A DNA stretch of 64,000 nucleotides from Sinomonas cellulolyticus (GTDB lineage Bacteria > Actinomycetota > Actinomycetes > Actinomycetales > Micrococcaceae). Below the pieces are notes generated by a model. That model was not told the origin of the DNA. It saw nothing but the letters and a program-made list of their open reading frames with translations, and did no database searches. The position numbers were made by a program, and so were the translations under genes. Each line of letters starts with the position of its first letter. Positions within the stretch are counted from its first letter, which is position 1. Positions 63,272-64,000 of the stretch are shown one piece after another. The stretch covers positions 124,001-188,000 of the forward strand of contig NZ_BNCM01000002.1 of the NCBI RefSeq assembly GCF_014656475.1, in the 5' to 3' direction.

Positions 63272-64000
63272 CTACGCGACCGGGGAGGTCGGCCCCGCGG
63301 TGGCCTCGATCTGCTTGACCTTCGGATCGGTCTCGTCTGCCCCGTAGTCAGAGTGCCGGGTGGAGTCGATCCCCTGCGGGACCTTGAGGGCCCGGAACAC
63401 TAGCGTGAGCACCGCGGCCACCACAAGGTTCAGCACGAAGGCCGAGACCGCGATGTACACGCTGAAGGTGGTCCCGGGGATCGCGGCGACGGACCCGCCG
63501 AAATGCGCCCCCGTGGCCGGATTGACCACGTTGTACGCCGAGACGGTGCCGAAGATGATGCCCACAGCCCAGCCGATGAGCAGCGCCCACCGGTCGAACC
63601 ACCGCGTGTACAGGCCCGCGACGACGGCCGGGAACGTCTGCAGGATCCAGATGCCGCCGAGCAGCTGCATGTTGATCGCCGCCGACTGGTCCATCGCGAT
63701 GACGAACACGAGTGCACCGACCTTGACCACGAGCGAGACGATCTTGGAGACGTTCGCCTCGGTCTTCGGATCCGCGTTGGGCCGGAAGAAGTCCCGGTAG
63801 ACATTGCGGGTGAACAGGTTGGCGGCGGCGATGGACATGATCGCGGCGGGGACGAGGGCGCCGATGGCGATGGCCGCGAGGGCGATCCCGGCAAACCACG
63901 AGGGGAAGTGGTCGAGGAACAGCTGCGGCACCACGAGCTGCGGGTTGGCCTTCCCATCGAGGTCGATGGGTTTGGTGCCCGCCTTGATCGCCACGAACCC
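63272..64000 (-). CDS. Sodium:solute symporter (monocarboxylate/acetate type), C-terminal part only
   Basis: The frame stays open to the window edge, so the N-terminal half lies beyond it. The visible 243 residues contain about five helices of the SSS family, with GALVPAAIMSIAAANLFTRNVYRDFF and GGIWILQTFPAVVAGLYTRWF, which resemble MctC/ActP-type permeases that import acetate, pyruvate or propionate. The cytoplasmic tail ends ATAGPTSPVA. It converges on the unrecognised gene across the repeat array. Confidence 0.88.
   Translation of the reverse strand, partial: GFVAIKAGTKPIDLDGKANPQLVVPQLFLDHFPSWFAGIALAAIAIGALVPAAIMSIAAANLFTRNVYRDFFRPNADPKTEANVSKIVSLVVKVGALVFVIAMDQSAAINMQLLGGIWILQTFPAVVAGLYTRWFDRWALLIGWAVGIIFGTVSAYNVVNPATGAHFGGSVAAIPGTTFSVYIAVSAFVLNLVVAAVLTLVFRALKVPQGIDSTRHSDYGADETDPKVKQIEATAGPTSPVA

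Overview
The window is about 70% G+C. Genes are densely packed, with frequent GTG and TTG starts and many ATGA or GTGA overlaps. Much of the gene content is typical of Micrococcales, so the source is most likely an Arthrobacter- or Sinomonas-like member of the Micrococcaceae. It looks chromosomal. I see no rRNA, phage, transposase or CRISPR array, and no gene-free stretch longer than about 220 bases.

Layout. 0-6 kb: two tandem YkcB-like mannosyltransferases (the first cut by the window edge), an ATP-dependent DNA ligase of LigD type and a VOC protein. 6-11 kb: a secreted Ala-rich protein, an ECF sigma factor with its membrane anti-sigma partner, upp, a PAP2 phosphatase and tadA. 10.9-14.2 kb: a compact alkylation-repair operon (ECF sigma, ogt, alkB, tag, AlkA-like glycosylase) followed by tRNA-Ser(CGA). 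14.4-20.2 kb: a copper and heme-peroxidase neighbourhood with a DyP peroxidase, a PCuAC chaperone broken by an in-frame amber codon, two related His/Met-rich membrane proteins, an antiporter and YcnI. 21-27 kb: lhr helicase and a Nei-type glycosylase. 27-41 kb: a Mg2+ P-type ATPase, ArsR plus SRPBCC protein, and a DevR/DevS two-component pair with a DosR-box-like palindrome, a Cys-rich four-helix-bundle protein, PEP synthase, Hsp20 and PEP carboxylase. 41-49 kb: a pseudouridine synthase, macro domain, two DedA proteins, an OFA-family transporter with its 33-residue companion, LysE, DUF1684, an SDR and GH76. 49-53 kb: a three-gene ferric-iron ABC importer behind DtxR-like and CRP-like boxes. 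53-55 kb: an APC-type permease behind a structured leader RNA and a 23-codon ORF. 55-64 kb: a lipoprotein, MBL hydrolase, acylphosphatase, a degenerate PAP2 protein, glycogen debranching enzyme, YdeI, VOC and Nudix-like proteins, an unrecognised 400-residue protein and the C-terminal part of a sodium:solute symporter.

How it works together. The alkylation operon pairs a dedicated sigma factor with four direct or base-excision repair enzymes. The DevR/DevS block looks like a small hypoxia or dormancy module that also controls flux at the PEP node. The iron importer carries both an iron-repressor box and a CRP-like box. At least ten genes have TANNNT placed 6-7 bases before the start codon, the signature of leaderless transcription.

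The observations I would follow first are the switch-like leader RNA at 53403-53460, the sigma-Ogt repair operon with a Tag that has lost its zinc ligands, the amber codon in the PCuAC gene, the 29-base direct repeat flanking the OFA transporter, and a repeated GGGGTCAC element found as arrays in two intergenic regions.
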